Source: Lumbricus rubellus (Eukaryota; Annelida; Clitellata; Crassiclitellata; Lumbricidae). Taken from it: a DNA stretch of 64,000 nucleotides. Position 1 is the first letter of the stretch. Each line of letters starts with the position of its first letter. A model generated the notes under the pieces. That model was not told where the DNA came from and did no database searches. It saw nothing but the letters and a program-made list of their open reading frames with translations. The position numbers and the translations under genes are program-made. This document shows positions 54,521-64,000 of the stretch, in pieces. The stretch lies in NCBI GenBank assembly GCA_945859605.1, contig OX243827.1, positions 22,837,521 to 22,901,520 of the forward strand. Reading direction: 5' to 3'.

Positions 54521-55521
54521 TACACTGTGAGCCATAAAAAAACCGGGCCACTTTATGTTTGGCTATATCTCTGTCATTTCTTTATCGATTTTTACACTTT
54601 TTGCATTATTTTAAACAGGAATCAATACTCTAAAGAGCAGAAATAAACATTATCGATTTCATCCGACATGTATGTTAAACTTGTCTTGCGAAACTGAAGA
54701 CACAAAAAAACACGTGAGAATCGATCAATGCCGCATTTTTACTACTTAAATGCAAACAATTCTTCAGTGCCTTAATTTGTTTAAAGTTTGTGTTCAAAAT
54801 TACTTCCTTTTCACGTACACATTTTGCCAAGCGACGTCGCCACTGATCAATTGCAGTGTCAATAAGATGTTGTTCCAGATCGTTCCAGACGGATACGAGA
54901 CACTGCCGAAGTTCACCAGTGTTCTGAATGCGCTTTTGGTACACGCACTGTTCCACAATGGACCAGATGGAATAATCGACTGGATTTAGGTCAGGCGAAT
55001 TGGGTGGCCATATCTCTGGCCCTATGAAGTATGGTGCATTGCGAGACAGATAGCCTACTCAATTGTTTCACGAGCCCGATGCGCCGTAGCTGAATCTTGT
55101 TGGAAAATGATATTATCTTCAGTTCGCGACGATTTTGGCCGACCACTTCCCGCAGCGCGTTCAACTGAACCGGTAGTTCTCAACTTTCGCAGAAAGTCAT
55201 CTAATGTTTTTCTTTTCCAATTCTTGTTCGGAAACTCCTCAATTAATCGTCTAGAAGAATAATGTTTGCATTCCCGCAGATTTTTAATTAAAATTTTATC
55301 CTCAAAGCTCAACATTTTAAAATTTTAACTCAAATTTTCAACCATCAACTTTATTTACATCATGCTGCGAAACGGATATGACGTCATCGCGCAAGTAAAT
55401 AAGCAAATCGTAGAGATTTAATTTTTCTTTCAAACGACACACAAACTATAAAAATTGTTAAAATACCGACCGAGATATAGCTAAAAATAAAGTGGCCCGG
55501 TTTTTTATGGCTCACAGTGTA
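54521..55521 (-). mobile_element. mariner-type transposon (997 bp), internally deleted, TA duplication
   Basis: The element is 54523-55519, flanked by TA. Inverted ends start CACTGTGAGCCATAAAAAA and continue for about 55 bp with one indel and a few mismatches (CCGGGCCACTTTAT, CTATATCTC). It holds the two ends of a transposase gene with the middle missing. Confidence 0.95.
54675..55315 (-). pseudogene. mariner-type transposase, deleted and frameshifted
   Basis: Starts MLSFEDKILIKNLRECKHYS with a helix-turn-helix and GSVERAAGSGRPKSSRTEDN, then jumps directly to IIFQQDSATAHRARETIE. The part with the first catalytic Asp and what follows is absent. After a one-base shift near 55057 the frame resumes as LSRNAPYFIGPEIW, then PPNSPDLNPVDYSIW with the third catalytic Asp, to the end at 54675. 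About 37-39 residues separate the last two Asp residues. Non-functional. Confidence 0.9.
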
Positions 55522-55524
55522 TAT

Positions 55525-55985
55525 ATTATATTATACATACATATACCATGCGCTTCCAGAAGCGAGTAATGAGATTTCTACCATTACCAATTACCAATAA
55601 AAATCATGCAATAACTGCTACAGTAGACCGCTATATAAATTTACTGCTTGACCACTGCATGCGCAGTGTCCACTTCTGTCAACGCCACTCCGCGTATTAT
55701 ATTGACCGGAAGATGGACGATCTAGGACTAATGGACAATTCCATTAGTGGTCGAACCAATCAACTGGACGGTCATTAGATACAGGAGCTAAATAAACATC
55801 ATTCTATAATATACATGTATATTGTAATTATTACATTGTCGGAAATCAACTGTAAATCGTCACAGTTTCGACTGTAACAATAAACACGACGTTAAGCGTA
55901 CAGAATATTTGCGTATAGCATGAGATTAACAGAAAAACTAAGTGTTTGAGTACAATGTACATGTATGTATTGCGCGTATGTATGT
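55525..55985. other. Unassigned intergenic sequence
   Basis: A 76-codon plus-strand frame (55548-55778) is unsupported. CCATTAGTGG-type words around 55690-55770, otherwise nothing. Confidence 0.35.
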
Positions 55986-55987
55986 GT

Positions 55988-56445
55988 ATATAAACCAGTT
56001 GATTGATTGATTGATAGATTTATTGGTTGGTTGATTGAACGATTGGTTGGTTGACTGACTGATTGATTGATTAATTGATTGATTGATTAATTAATTGATT
56101 GATAGATTTGTTGGTTGGTTGATTGAACGATTGGTTGGCTGAATAATGGATTGATTGACTGATTGACTAATTGATTGACTGATTGATTAATTGATTGACT
56201 GATTGATTAATTGATTGAACGATTTGTTGGTTGACTGCCTGATTGATTGACTGATTGATAAATTGATTAATTGATTGATTGATTGATTGATTGATTGACT
56301 GATTGGTTGATTGATTGACTGACTGATTAATTGATTGACTAATTGATTGACTGATTGATTAATTGATTGACTGATTGATTGATTTATTAAATGCTTGATT
56401 GACTGATTAATTGATTGATTGATTGATTGGTTGGTTGATTGATGT
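55988..56445. repeat. (GATT)n microsatellite
   Basis: About 450 bp of GATT with GACT, GGTT and AATT variants. A higher-order segment (GGTTGATTGAACGATTGGTT) occurs near 56028 and 56114. Confidence 0.95.
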
Positions 56446-56641
56446 AATCATTAGGGCTGGTTCGAGTTAAAGAATGTACTCGAATAATTTCGACAATATT
56501 ATAGTTAAAACACCTTTTAATCAATTAAATTCAACTATTGTATACGTATAGTACTTCGGATCGTCTGCTTTGTTCTTTTCCACCTAATCTGGGCTTTTAT
56601 TTAGCGCACTTACGGCGGTCACGTAAGCTTATGTAACTGAC

Positions 56642-57174
56642 GTTAAGCACAAGGCCGTAGCCAGGATTTGATTTGGGGGGGGGGCGGGGGGTGTTTTCCC
56701 GACTTTTTATTTTGAACGAAATTTCTTGATGAATTTTTTACTGTGTAAAATTTCTGACGACCTTTTTGAGTCATCGCCTGCTTTTCTTACCTTTTTTGGC
56801 TCGTAGTACATTCACGGCGGAGCCTAAAAAAACATTTTTTCTGCGATGTTTGTCTATTTTTCTGCTCAAAATTAAATCACACACTGAAGTTCCTACCTCA
56901 TGTGCTAGTAAATGCATTTATATTTCATTTTTACATTATTTCATTGGGGAGGGGGTGTTCAAAAACCAAAACACCCCTAGCTACGGCTTTGGTTAACATG
57001 GGCGGAGTTTATCAGGGTCTAGGGGGGGGGGGCTAAGCCATCCAAAAAAGTCCAGATTCAGCTTTTTTTACCATGAAAATGGTATCCTTTTTTGGGGTTA
57101 GTCGCCCCCTCCCCCAGTAAGGCCCAGACTCGGGGTTAGCCCTCCAAAGAACGAAAACCAATGTTAGTTAAGCA
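56642..57174. mobile_element. Nested pair of hAT-type MITEs
   Basis: Outer element 56650-56991: ends CAAGGCCGTAGCCAGG and GCTACGGCTTTG. Its TSD GTTAAGCA is at 56642-56649 and, split from it, at 57167-57174. Inner element 56997-57163: starts CATGGGCGGAGTTTATCAG, ends AAAACCAATG, with TSD TTGGTTAA/TTAGTTAA (56989-56996, 57164-57171). The inner one landed in the right TSD of the outer one. Confidence 0.8.
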
Positions 57175-57240
57175 TGAGCGCCTCTGAGTAGGTTTCTTGA
57201 AGAAGCGCTATATAAATTCACGAAATGAACGAAATGAATG
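57174..57240 (+). repeat. SINE 3' tail module
   Basis: GAGCGCCTCTGAGTAGGTTT, TTGAAGAAGCGCTATATAAA, then AATGAACGAAATGAATG. It directly adjoins the nested MITEs. 57245-57545 is unassigned. Confidence 0.8.
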
Positions 57241-57549
57241 TCTTTCAATCGAATTAAGATACGAAGTGGCCAGCAGCTGCAGAGGTCGTACGGTGCGTAT
57301 TCAACAAAGACGATGCGTTTTTCTAGCGCAATTCTTCTTCTATGCATTTCATGCAGGTTGTCAACTTAGGAGAATGCAAAAGGAAAACCTGTCCATTTAT
57401 AATGTCAGACTGAGGCGTAGTCACCGGTATGAAGTGGTTAGCGTGCAGGGTCAGTCAGTGGAAAAGGCGGGAGGGGGGTCAAATAACCTTCATCAAGTCA
57501 GACGCTTGTCGAAGTCGGCTATTGAGTACATGTTGCATAGGGAAGACGG

Positions 57550-57711
57550 TCGGAAAGACAGACAGATAGACAGACACAGACAGACAGAGCGAGAGAGTGA
57601 GAAAGAGAGAGAGACTCAGACAGAGCAAGACATAGAGAAAAAGACAGAGAGCGACACACACATACAAATTGACACATACAGAGATACATAAACAGAGGGA
57701 ATAGAGAAGGA

Positions 57712-57749
<38 letters not shown>

Positions 57750-57756
57750 GCAGAGG

Positions 57757-57787
<31 letters not shown>

Positions 57788-57800
57788 GCAGATACAGAGA
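57550..57800. repeat. CAGA/GAGA simple repeat
   Basis: Imperfect, with a pure CAGA run at 57713-57746. Confidence 0.9.
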
Positions 57801-58074
57801 CAGTAACAAAGATCGACAGAGACATAAGAGAGTGCTTTCTGCCTGTTCTCAAATGCCGAGACTAAGAAAGTTGATGTCGCAAACACTTCAAGTCCCAGCC
57901 TTCCTCTAGAGCAGTGGCCAAATCAATACTTGTAACTCTTCTTCTATTACTACCTGTGCTACTTAGTATCCACAGTCTTTTCGACTTCAAGGCTCATAAA
58001 TTCCACTTAATATCCAAATCTTCGGCGTCCAATAACCAGACTCGGGTCATTTCACCGTGATGGAATGCAACGCC

Positions 58075-58245
58075 ATATATATATATACATATATATACAT
58101 ACATATCTATACATATATATATATATATACATAGAATATACATTTATATATACATATATATACAATTATACATAGAATATACAATTTACACACATATAAA
58201 CATATATATATATATGTGTATATATACAATTATACATAGAATATG
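58075..58245. repeat. TATACA repeat
   Basis: TATATA and ATACATA words, with ATACATAGAATATAC recurring three times. Confidence 0.88.
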
Positions 58246-58540
58246 AGAACCACTGTCAGATTCCTTTTGACGGCTCACAATTGACCCGGAATGACCCTGA
58301 ACGAACGCTCATTCGCCCGTCAGAGCGAGGCTGACTTCACCAGAACGAGGCCGTCTACTCGTTGCCCTGGCAGCGTTTATCCGGCCATTCACTGATTGAC
58401 CTCTGCTAAACGGAGCACGTCTGTACAAAGGCGCTCGAGCGGCCCATCAATGGACGCCTGCTTAACGGTAAATGGACCGAACTTCTGTGTGCGAACAAAA
58501 GCATTCGAAATTCACAAATTCACCAAACCTTGCCTGGTTA
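58246..58540. other. Unique GC-richer tract
   Basis: Between two microsatellites. It contains several CpG and no coding signal I trust. Confidence 0.3.
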
Positions 58541-58544
58541 TATA

Positions 58545-58564
58545 AGAAAGTGAGTGAGTATGTG

Positions 58565-58610
<46 letters not shown>

Positions 58611-58776
58611 TAAGTAAGTAAGTAAGTAAGTGAGTGAGTGAGTGAGTGAGTAAGTGAGTGAGTACGTAAGTAAGTATGTGAGTGAGTAAGTAAGGGAGTA
58701 AGTAAGTAAGTAGGTAATCAAGTACGTAAGTAAGTGAGTAAGTACGTAAGTGACTGAGTAAGTGAGTAAGTAAGCA

Positions 58777-58814
<38 letters not shown>

Positions 58815-59005
58815 TAAGTAAGTAAGTAAGCAAGTACGTAAGTAAGTACTTAAGTAAGTAAGCAAGTACGCAAGTAAGTAAGCAAGTACGTAAGCAAGTG
58901 AGTGAGCAAGCAAGTAAGCAAATACGTAGCTAAGTAAGAAAGCAAGCAAGCAAGTAAGTAATCAAGTACGTAAGTAAGTACGTAAGTAAGTAAGTAAGTA
59001 GCATT
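58545..59005. repeat. (GTAA)n microsatellite with GTGA and GCAA variants
   Basis: About 450 bp. Frames reading TYLLTYLL are artefacts. 59005-59485 is unassigned, with a degenerate SINE tail (minus) at 59375-59445. Confidence 0.95.
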
Positions 59006-59487
59006 TATTTGCATATGACAGGTGCACATGCAATACAGTGCGTAAAACGATTAGATACATTTAACAAACTATGATAGATAACAGTAGTTTAAGACATGTA
59101 TGTTACTCATGCGTATATCTAAATGTAATAATTGAAAATGCATATGCCGACAAAACTATTTTCATACGAATTTATTTTAACGAGAGGAATGATATCCTTT
59201 TATGCCGCACAGGTATTTAACCTCATCCTTTTACCTGTTCAAGTCTAAAACCATCAACCGTATCCATCAGAACGTCCGACCTATTGGACCTTGGTCACTA
59301 TTACTCAAGCATTATCATAATTATACCGTCATTGGGCCATCTTTATGGAATGCCTTGAAATTACTAATCGTAATCTCGAGATTTCTACAGCGCCCATAAA
59401 AGCGCGAAGTCGCGGGAATCAACTTATTCACAGGCGCTCAATCAAAACAAAATTGATAAGCAGAGGGTCAAGATCCGGAAACTCACG

Positions 59488-59689
59488 CCGGCAGACATAG
59501 GCGTACGAGGCGGGGGTGCAGAGGGGAAAATCTCCCCAAGTTTAAGGAAAGTCTGGTCTGGTTTTTCGGGCAAACACAGCCCCGGACAATTTTTTTGCCG
59601 GATATATGTTTCGGGCAGAAGTTCAATCTTTGCCCTCCCCCCCCCCACCCCCCCACTGCTGAAATCTCCCGTACACCTATGCCGGCAGA
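59488..59689. mobile_element. hAT-type MITE (186 bp) with perfect 8-bp TSD
   Basis: The element is 59496-59681, ends CATAGGCGTACGAGG and CTCCCGTACACCTATG. TSD CCGGCAGA at 59488-59495 and 59682-59689. The CATAGG start is shared with the MITE at 38502. Confidence 0.92.
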
Positions 59690-60032
59690 TTAATTACAAT
59701 AATTACAATGCAACCGATTCTAGCCAAAAACTGCCTGGCATTTTTATTTTCGAAGCCTACCTTAATTAACGTGGACTCCACGACTTATCTTTCGTCAATC
59801 TCAATATGACAATGTTTACAAAAGGTCCTTTATCGTTTCATTCAGTTACTTTTTTGCGATTGCAATAACAGTTACTGTTACTGAATTTAATTGCCCAGCA
59901 ATATAATAATTGTCCGACATATTTCCAGTTCAACTGCAGTTTACAAAGCAGTCCGAAGTGGGTCAGTCGGTCGGTCGGTCTAAATTATTGGCCAACTTCC
60001 CCAGATCTTAAGGAGGGCTGCAGCACCCAGCC

Positions 60033-60040
60033 ATGCAGCC

Positions 60041-60097
<57 letters not shown>

Positions 60098-60255
60098 CAC
60101 AGACACACACACACACACACGCACGCGCGCGCACACACGCACAAACACACAAACACACGCACATACGCACACACACACAAACACGCACACACACACACAC
60201 ACGCACATACATGTACACACACATACACACGCACACGCATACGCACACACACACG
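60033..60255. repeat. (CAGA)n then CA/CG-rich dinucleotide repeat
   Basis: Pure CAGA at 60040-60095, then ACAC with CGCA interruptions. Confidence 0.95.
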
Positions 60256-60479
60256 CACGTGCCAGAGAGCGTCGGCTGCGTAATCTTCCTCCTCAGCGGA
60301 TGACTTGAGAGCGGCTGACCTGAGCGGCTACGTCCAATGATCTGCTGCAGTCGGGTGCGATTCTTAATAAGTGATGCCACAGGTCTCGATTGTATTGCAC
60401 CGGTGGCAGGCTGGCTGATCGAGCGGAGAACGGGCGGCTGATAAGAGGGAAGGAGAGAGGGAGGGAGGGAGGGAGGTAG

Positions 60480-60790
60480 TGAGGGGCAGACAGAGACAGA
60501 GACAAACAGACAGACAGAGAGACAGTGAGACAGACTGACACATACAGAGACAGACATATATATACATACAGACAGACAGACTGACACACACGGAGACAGA
60601 CAGATATACAGAAAGACTGACATAGAGTGACAGAAACAAACAAATAGACATAGAGACAGACAGAGAGAAAGAGCCAGAGTAACAGACTGACACAGACATA
60701 CAGACAGACATACACAGACCGAGAGAAACATACATGCAGAGACAGACTGACAGAGGCAGACAGAAGCAGACAGATAGACAGAGACAAACG
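60480..60790. repeat. CAGA-rich simple repeat
   Basis: Imperfect CAGA. A GGGA run precedes it. The 220 bp before (60255-60475) are unique and GC-rich but unassigned. Confidence 0.88.
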
Positions 60791-61019
60791 CCCTCTCACT
60801 TCTATTGATGACCCCCCGCTGTTCCCATCACTATCTCATCCTCCTATCCATACCATGCATATCCATTACCTACACTCTCTTTTCCTCCCACCCACCCCAC
60901 CCCACCCCACCACTCAATTGCCACCATTCTATCCATATATTTCTTCCTCTACTCCTCTCCATTGGCAATTGCCACGTCTCTAATCTTTCCTTTCCTTCCT
61001 CCACGCCTCCCACGCCTCC

Positions 61020-61150
61020 CGCCTCTCTGTCTCTCTCTGTTTTCTTGTATACCCCTATGCCCCTATCTCTCTCTGTCTCTGTCTGTCTGTCTCTGTCTGT
61101 CTGTCTGTCTGTCTCTGTCTGTCTGTCTGTCTGTCTCTTTCTCTCCATTT
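61020..61150. repeat. GTCT simple repeat
   Basis: CTCT and GTCT words. Confidence 0.9.
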
Positions 61151-61439
61151 AACAGCTTTCCTATACCCTTTCTACCCTTTCATCTCTATCGCCTTCACTT
61201 CTTCTTTTCCTTCCCACCCTCTTCCAATAACTTCACTCCCTCTTTTCTTTCCATGCATCCCTCTACATTGCAAAACTCTTTATATCTCTTTCTTCCTGTA
61301 AACCTCGGCATTCCCATCAGTCAGTCTTTTTCTCCTTTCTCTATCCATCTGAACTCTAATCTCTGCTTTTCCTCTCTTCTTCATTCAATCAATCTCTACT
61401 CATCCTCCTCCTCCTCCGTTTCTTATCCGATCGGTGCTC

Positions 61440-61528
61440 CACTTCCCTTCTTCCCTTCTTCCCTTCTTCCCTTCTTCCCTTCTTCCCTTCTTCCCTTCTT
61501 CCCTTCTTCCCTTCTTCCCTTCTTCTTC
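61440..61528. repeat. (CCCTTCTT)n tandem repeat
   Basis: About ten nearly perfect 8-bp units. Confidence 0.93.
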
Positions 61529-61664
61529 CGTTATCTGTAATCTCCGCTTTAAAAACTCACTGACGCCCTGAGGCCAACCTTCCGTCTTCTTTACGGAACA
61601 ATTTCACAGCTCACTCTGTCTATCGCTCTTTGTCTCACCCCCTATATCTTCTTCTATACCCCTA

Positions 61665-61750
61665 CCCCTATCTCTCTCTCCCTGTCTCTGTCTCTCTATC
61701 TCTCTGTTTCTCTCTCTCTCTCGCTCTCTCTCTCGCTCTCTCCCTCTCTG

Positions 61751-61782
<32 letters not shown>

Positions 61783-62089
61783 TCTGTCTCTCTCTGTCTC
61801 TATGTCCCTCTGTCTCTTACTCGCTCGCATACTAACTTTCTGTACATATCTGCGTCTCTGTCACTGAGTTTCTGTCTCTGTCTGTCTGTCTGTCTGTCTG
61901 TCTGCATCTCCCTCTCTCCCTCCTCCCTCCCTCCGTCCTATATCCTCTCTAGACTCCAGCAGTTGGTCATTCTCAACATACGCCCTCCTTCCTTCTCTTC
62001 TTCTCTTTCTCCTCTTCCCTCCCTCTCTGTCTGTCTCTGTCTCTGTCTGTCTCTGTCTATCTGTCTCCGTCTGTCTGTTTCTGTCTGTT

Positions 62090-62146
<57 letters not shown>

Positions 62147-62150
62147 TTCT
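61665..62150. repeat. TCTC/GTCT simple repeats
   Basis: Two runs divided by a short unique stretch (61925-62015), ending in a pure GTCT run at 62093-62147. Confidence 0.92.
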
Positions 62151-62302
62151 ATATTCTCCCTCCATTCACCACAGCGTTAATCTCACGATTCCCTAATTCG
62201 CATTTTACATCCTTTGATCAAGCATCCTTCAATTCTTCCTTCCCTCCTTTCCTTCATCCCCAAATTTCTTCCATTCCGCTAAGAAAATGCTTTCCCCTTT
62301 CC

Positions 62303-62460
62303 CATGGGCGGAGTTTGGTTTCCGTTCTTGGGAGGGCTAACCCCGAGTCTGGGCCTTCTTAGGGGGGCTAACCCCAAAAAAGGATACCATTTTCATGGTA
62401 AAAAAGTTGAATCTGGGCCTTCTTGGGGGGGGGCTTAGCTCTCTCTAGCCCCCCTGCCGC
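62303..62460 (-). mobile_element. MITE of the CATGGGCGGAGTTT family, inverted copy
   Basis: Begins CATGGGCGGAGTTTGG and then carries GGAGGGCTAACCCCGAGTCT, the palindrome ACCATTTTCATGGT and GGGGGCTTAGCTCTCT. It preserves the terminus that is damaged in the other two copies. The far end is truncated. 62465-63135 is unassigned. Confidence 0.78.
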
Positions 62461-63179
62461 CGCTGCTGCTCATCCATCCTCCCATATTGTCATCCTTCAG
62501 TTCACGCAGACACCTTTTAAAACTTCCTTTTCTTCTCTTAAATATTGGCCCCTCTTACGAGTATATAAATTCTGCTAGTTCTTCACGTCATCTTCTGCAG
62601 ATACACTCTCCTTTCCTACGGCCTATATAATTGCTCCCCGATAACTCTAACATTATCTGCTCCGACTGCTGCTTCTTATATTAATGAATTAATTAATTAC
62701 TGGCTCACACACTTTGATAATTGCTTAATTTTTTCTACTGCTGGACCGGTATAACATGCAGATTTGGCCATAATTACATAAAACCGTAAACCACTCGTTA
62801 CGAGATAATATAAGCTTAATGCAGTAATAATCTTATACATTGTTGCAAAGAATAAAACTGAATGTGAATTTGAAAATATTTATATACAATTTCTTCCATT
62901 CTGTCTATCTGTTGGATGGGACAGAAGGGATGCCATATGTATACCTCCCTCGATATTTACTCCTTGCTTTGTCTGTGCCTGGCGTTGATGAAGTGACTCT
63001 GAGGTGCATCAGGTGCTCGCCAATTTCTGTGGCGCCACAAAGGCAGACAACGATCATGGAGGTCAGAGTAATCTATTTTATGACGCAAGAGATGAGATAT
63101 CCACCGCCATTTTATTTCATTTCAGGCATTTCAGTTCCACAGTAATTTAATTCTGATGGTATATGTGGTTTACAACCCT

Positions 63180-63450
63180 TCTGACCAGACACAGCGCTCG
63201 TGAATAAACGGGTGCCACTGTACTCTGTTGCACAAACCCTACGACTATAAGCTTAGACACAAAGCTCTTGAATAAACCGGTGCCACTACTCTTTTCGCCA
63301 AACCATCTGAATAGACGCAACGCTCCTGAATAAATCGGGGCCACTACTAAACCGGTGCGTCTATAATATACTCTTTTGGACAACACTCTGACTAGACGCT
63401 ACATAAAAGCCCATGACGCTCGTGAATATACCGGTGCCCTGCAGCATGCT
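63180..63450 (+). repeat. Degenerate ~70-bp tandem repeat
   Basis: Four copies of a unit with GACGCAACGCTCGTGAATAA then ACCGGTGCCACT. A single related word (GCGCTCGTGAATAAGCTGGT) lies at 9147 in a rootletin intron. Confidence 0.75.
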
Positions 63451-63544
63451 ACTTTAGAGTAGCTTATATTATTATTTCGGATGGCGATTACAATAATTAC
63501 AAAAGGACAACGACAGCCACGACATCTGTCGTTAGCTCGTCTAT

Positions 63545-63729
63545 CTCTCTCTGTCTGTGTGTCTCTTTGTCTGTGTGTCTCTCTTTGTCTGTCTGTCTGT
63601 CTGTCTCTCTGTATGTGTGCCTCTCTTTGTCTCTCTGTCTCTGTCTGTCTCTGTCTGTCTGTTTCTCTGTCTCTCTGTCTGTGTGTCTCTCTGTCTCTTT
63701 GTCTATTTGTCTCTCTCTCTCTCTTTCAG
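63545..63729. repeat. GTCT/TCTC repeat ending in a pyrimidine tract
   Basis: GTCT words closing with CTCTCTCTCTCTCTTTCAG, which happens to be a strong 3' splice site. Confidence 0.9.
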
Positions 63730-63730
63730 A

Positions 63731-63928
63731 AGTCGACAACAAAGGAACGAGGAGCGTTGGTGGGTCGCGACAGAGGAGGGCGTGATGATGGTGATTAAGA
63801 CAAAGGTGGCCATCACCGATGGGAACAATGGAAGAGACAGAGGCATGCTGCAGCGAACGATGAGTGCATTGGTTGCCGCCGAGAAGATCAAAGGAGAGAC
63901 CGACGTCTATGCGACGCGACGCATATAA
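63731..63928 (+). CDS. Candidate terminal exon after a strong acceptor
   Basis: After the TTTCAG one frame stays open for about 65 codons ([20 protein letters not shown], ending DVYATRRI) to a TAA at 63926-63928. Base use is even and GC is higher than the surroundings. No upstream exon is visible and the product is not recognised. It may equally be a chance frame. Confidence 0.22.
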   Translation, partial: SRQQRNEERWWVATEEGVMMVIKTKVAITDGNNGRDRGMLQRTMSALVAAEKIKGETDVYATRRI

Positions 63929-64000
63929 TTATGAAGAGCCTTTTTCTATTCTTTAAACCACTGCTGATGATGATTATGATGATTGTGATGATGGTGATGA

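Noticed and set aside
62840..63145. 101-codon plus-strand frame
   Set aside because: A/T-rich, no homology, no splice or promoter support.

Overview
The window is animal nuclear DNA. Genes are split into short exons with GT-AG introns, there are tRNA-derived SINEs and several classes of DNA transposon, and very long microsatellites fill much of the sequence. The gene content (rootletin, RBM48, an Ikaros/Hunchback-type zinc-finger factor) and the aquatic-invertebrate look of the repeats suggest a marine invertebrate, possibly a deuterostome such as an echinoderm or hemichordate. I cannot name the species.

Layout. 1-1000: the 3' end of an integrase with a chromodomain (Polinton-like or LTR-like mobile DNA) and a small iteron array. 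1556-15672, minus strand: the 5' half of a rootletin (CROCC) gene. One short first coding exon and 15 internal exons join without a break into 976 codons, and the rest of the gene lies beyond the window start. Its introns hold an 8-bp-TSD hAT-type MITE, a TTAA-flanked piggyBac-type MITE, SINE pieces, and an array that repeats the gene's own splice-donor sequence. A near-perfect RFX X-box lies about 670 bp upstream of the first exon. 15.7-23.7 kb: intergenic sequence with SINEs and huge microsatellites, including about 600 bp of (CATA)n. 23729-27640, plus strand: a complete four-exon RBM48 gene of 289 aa, whose second intron carries a 680-bp foldback transposon. 29305-32890: an apparently intact pogo-type transposon with a two-exon, 708-aa transposase that ends in a PHD finger. 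35953-37887, minus strand: a single-exon, 644-aa C2H2 zinc-finger factor.

38-64 kb is gene-poor. It holds a Helitron, a degenerate hAT-like transposon, an internally deleted mariner, several hAT-type MITEs with perfect 8-bp target duplications (one pair nested), SINEs, and many kilobases of CAGA, CA, GATT, GTAA and trinucleotide repeats. One candidate terminal exon sits near the right edge.

Rootletin builds the ciliary rootlet. RBM48 belongs to the minor spliceosome. The zinc-finger gene is a likely transcription factor. They are neighbours, and nothing in the sequence shows that they work together. The strongest unexplained signals are the splice-donor array in a rootletin intron, the excess of the octamer TAGGCCTA (which also appears as in-phase 6-bp insertions inside microsatellites), the foldback element in RBM48, and the transposons whose empty sites or nesting order can be read directly.
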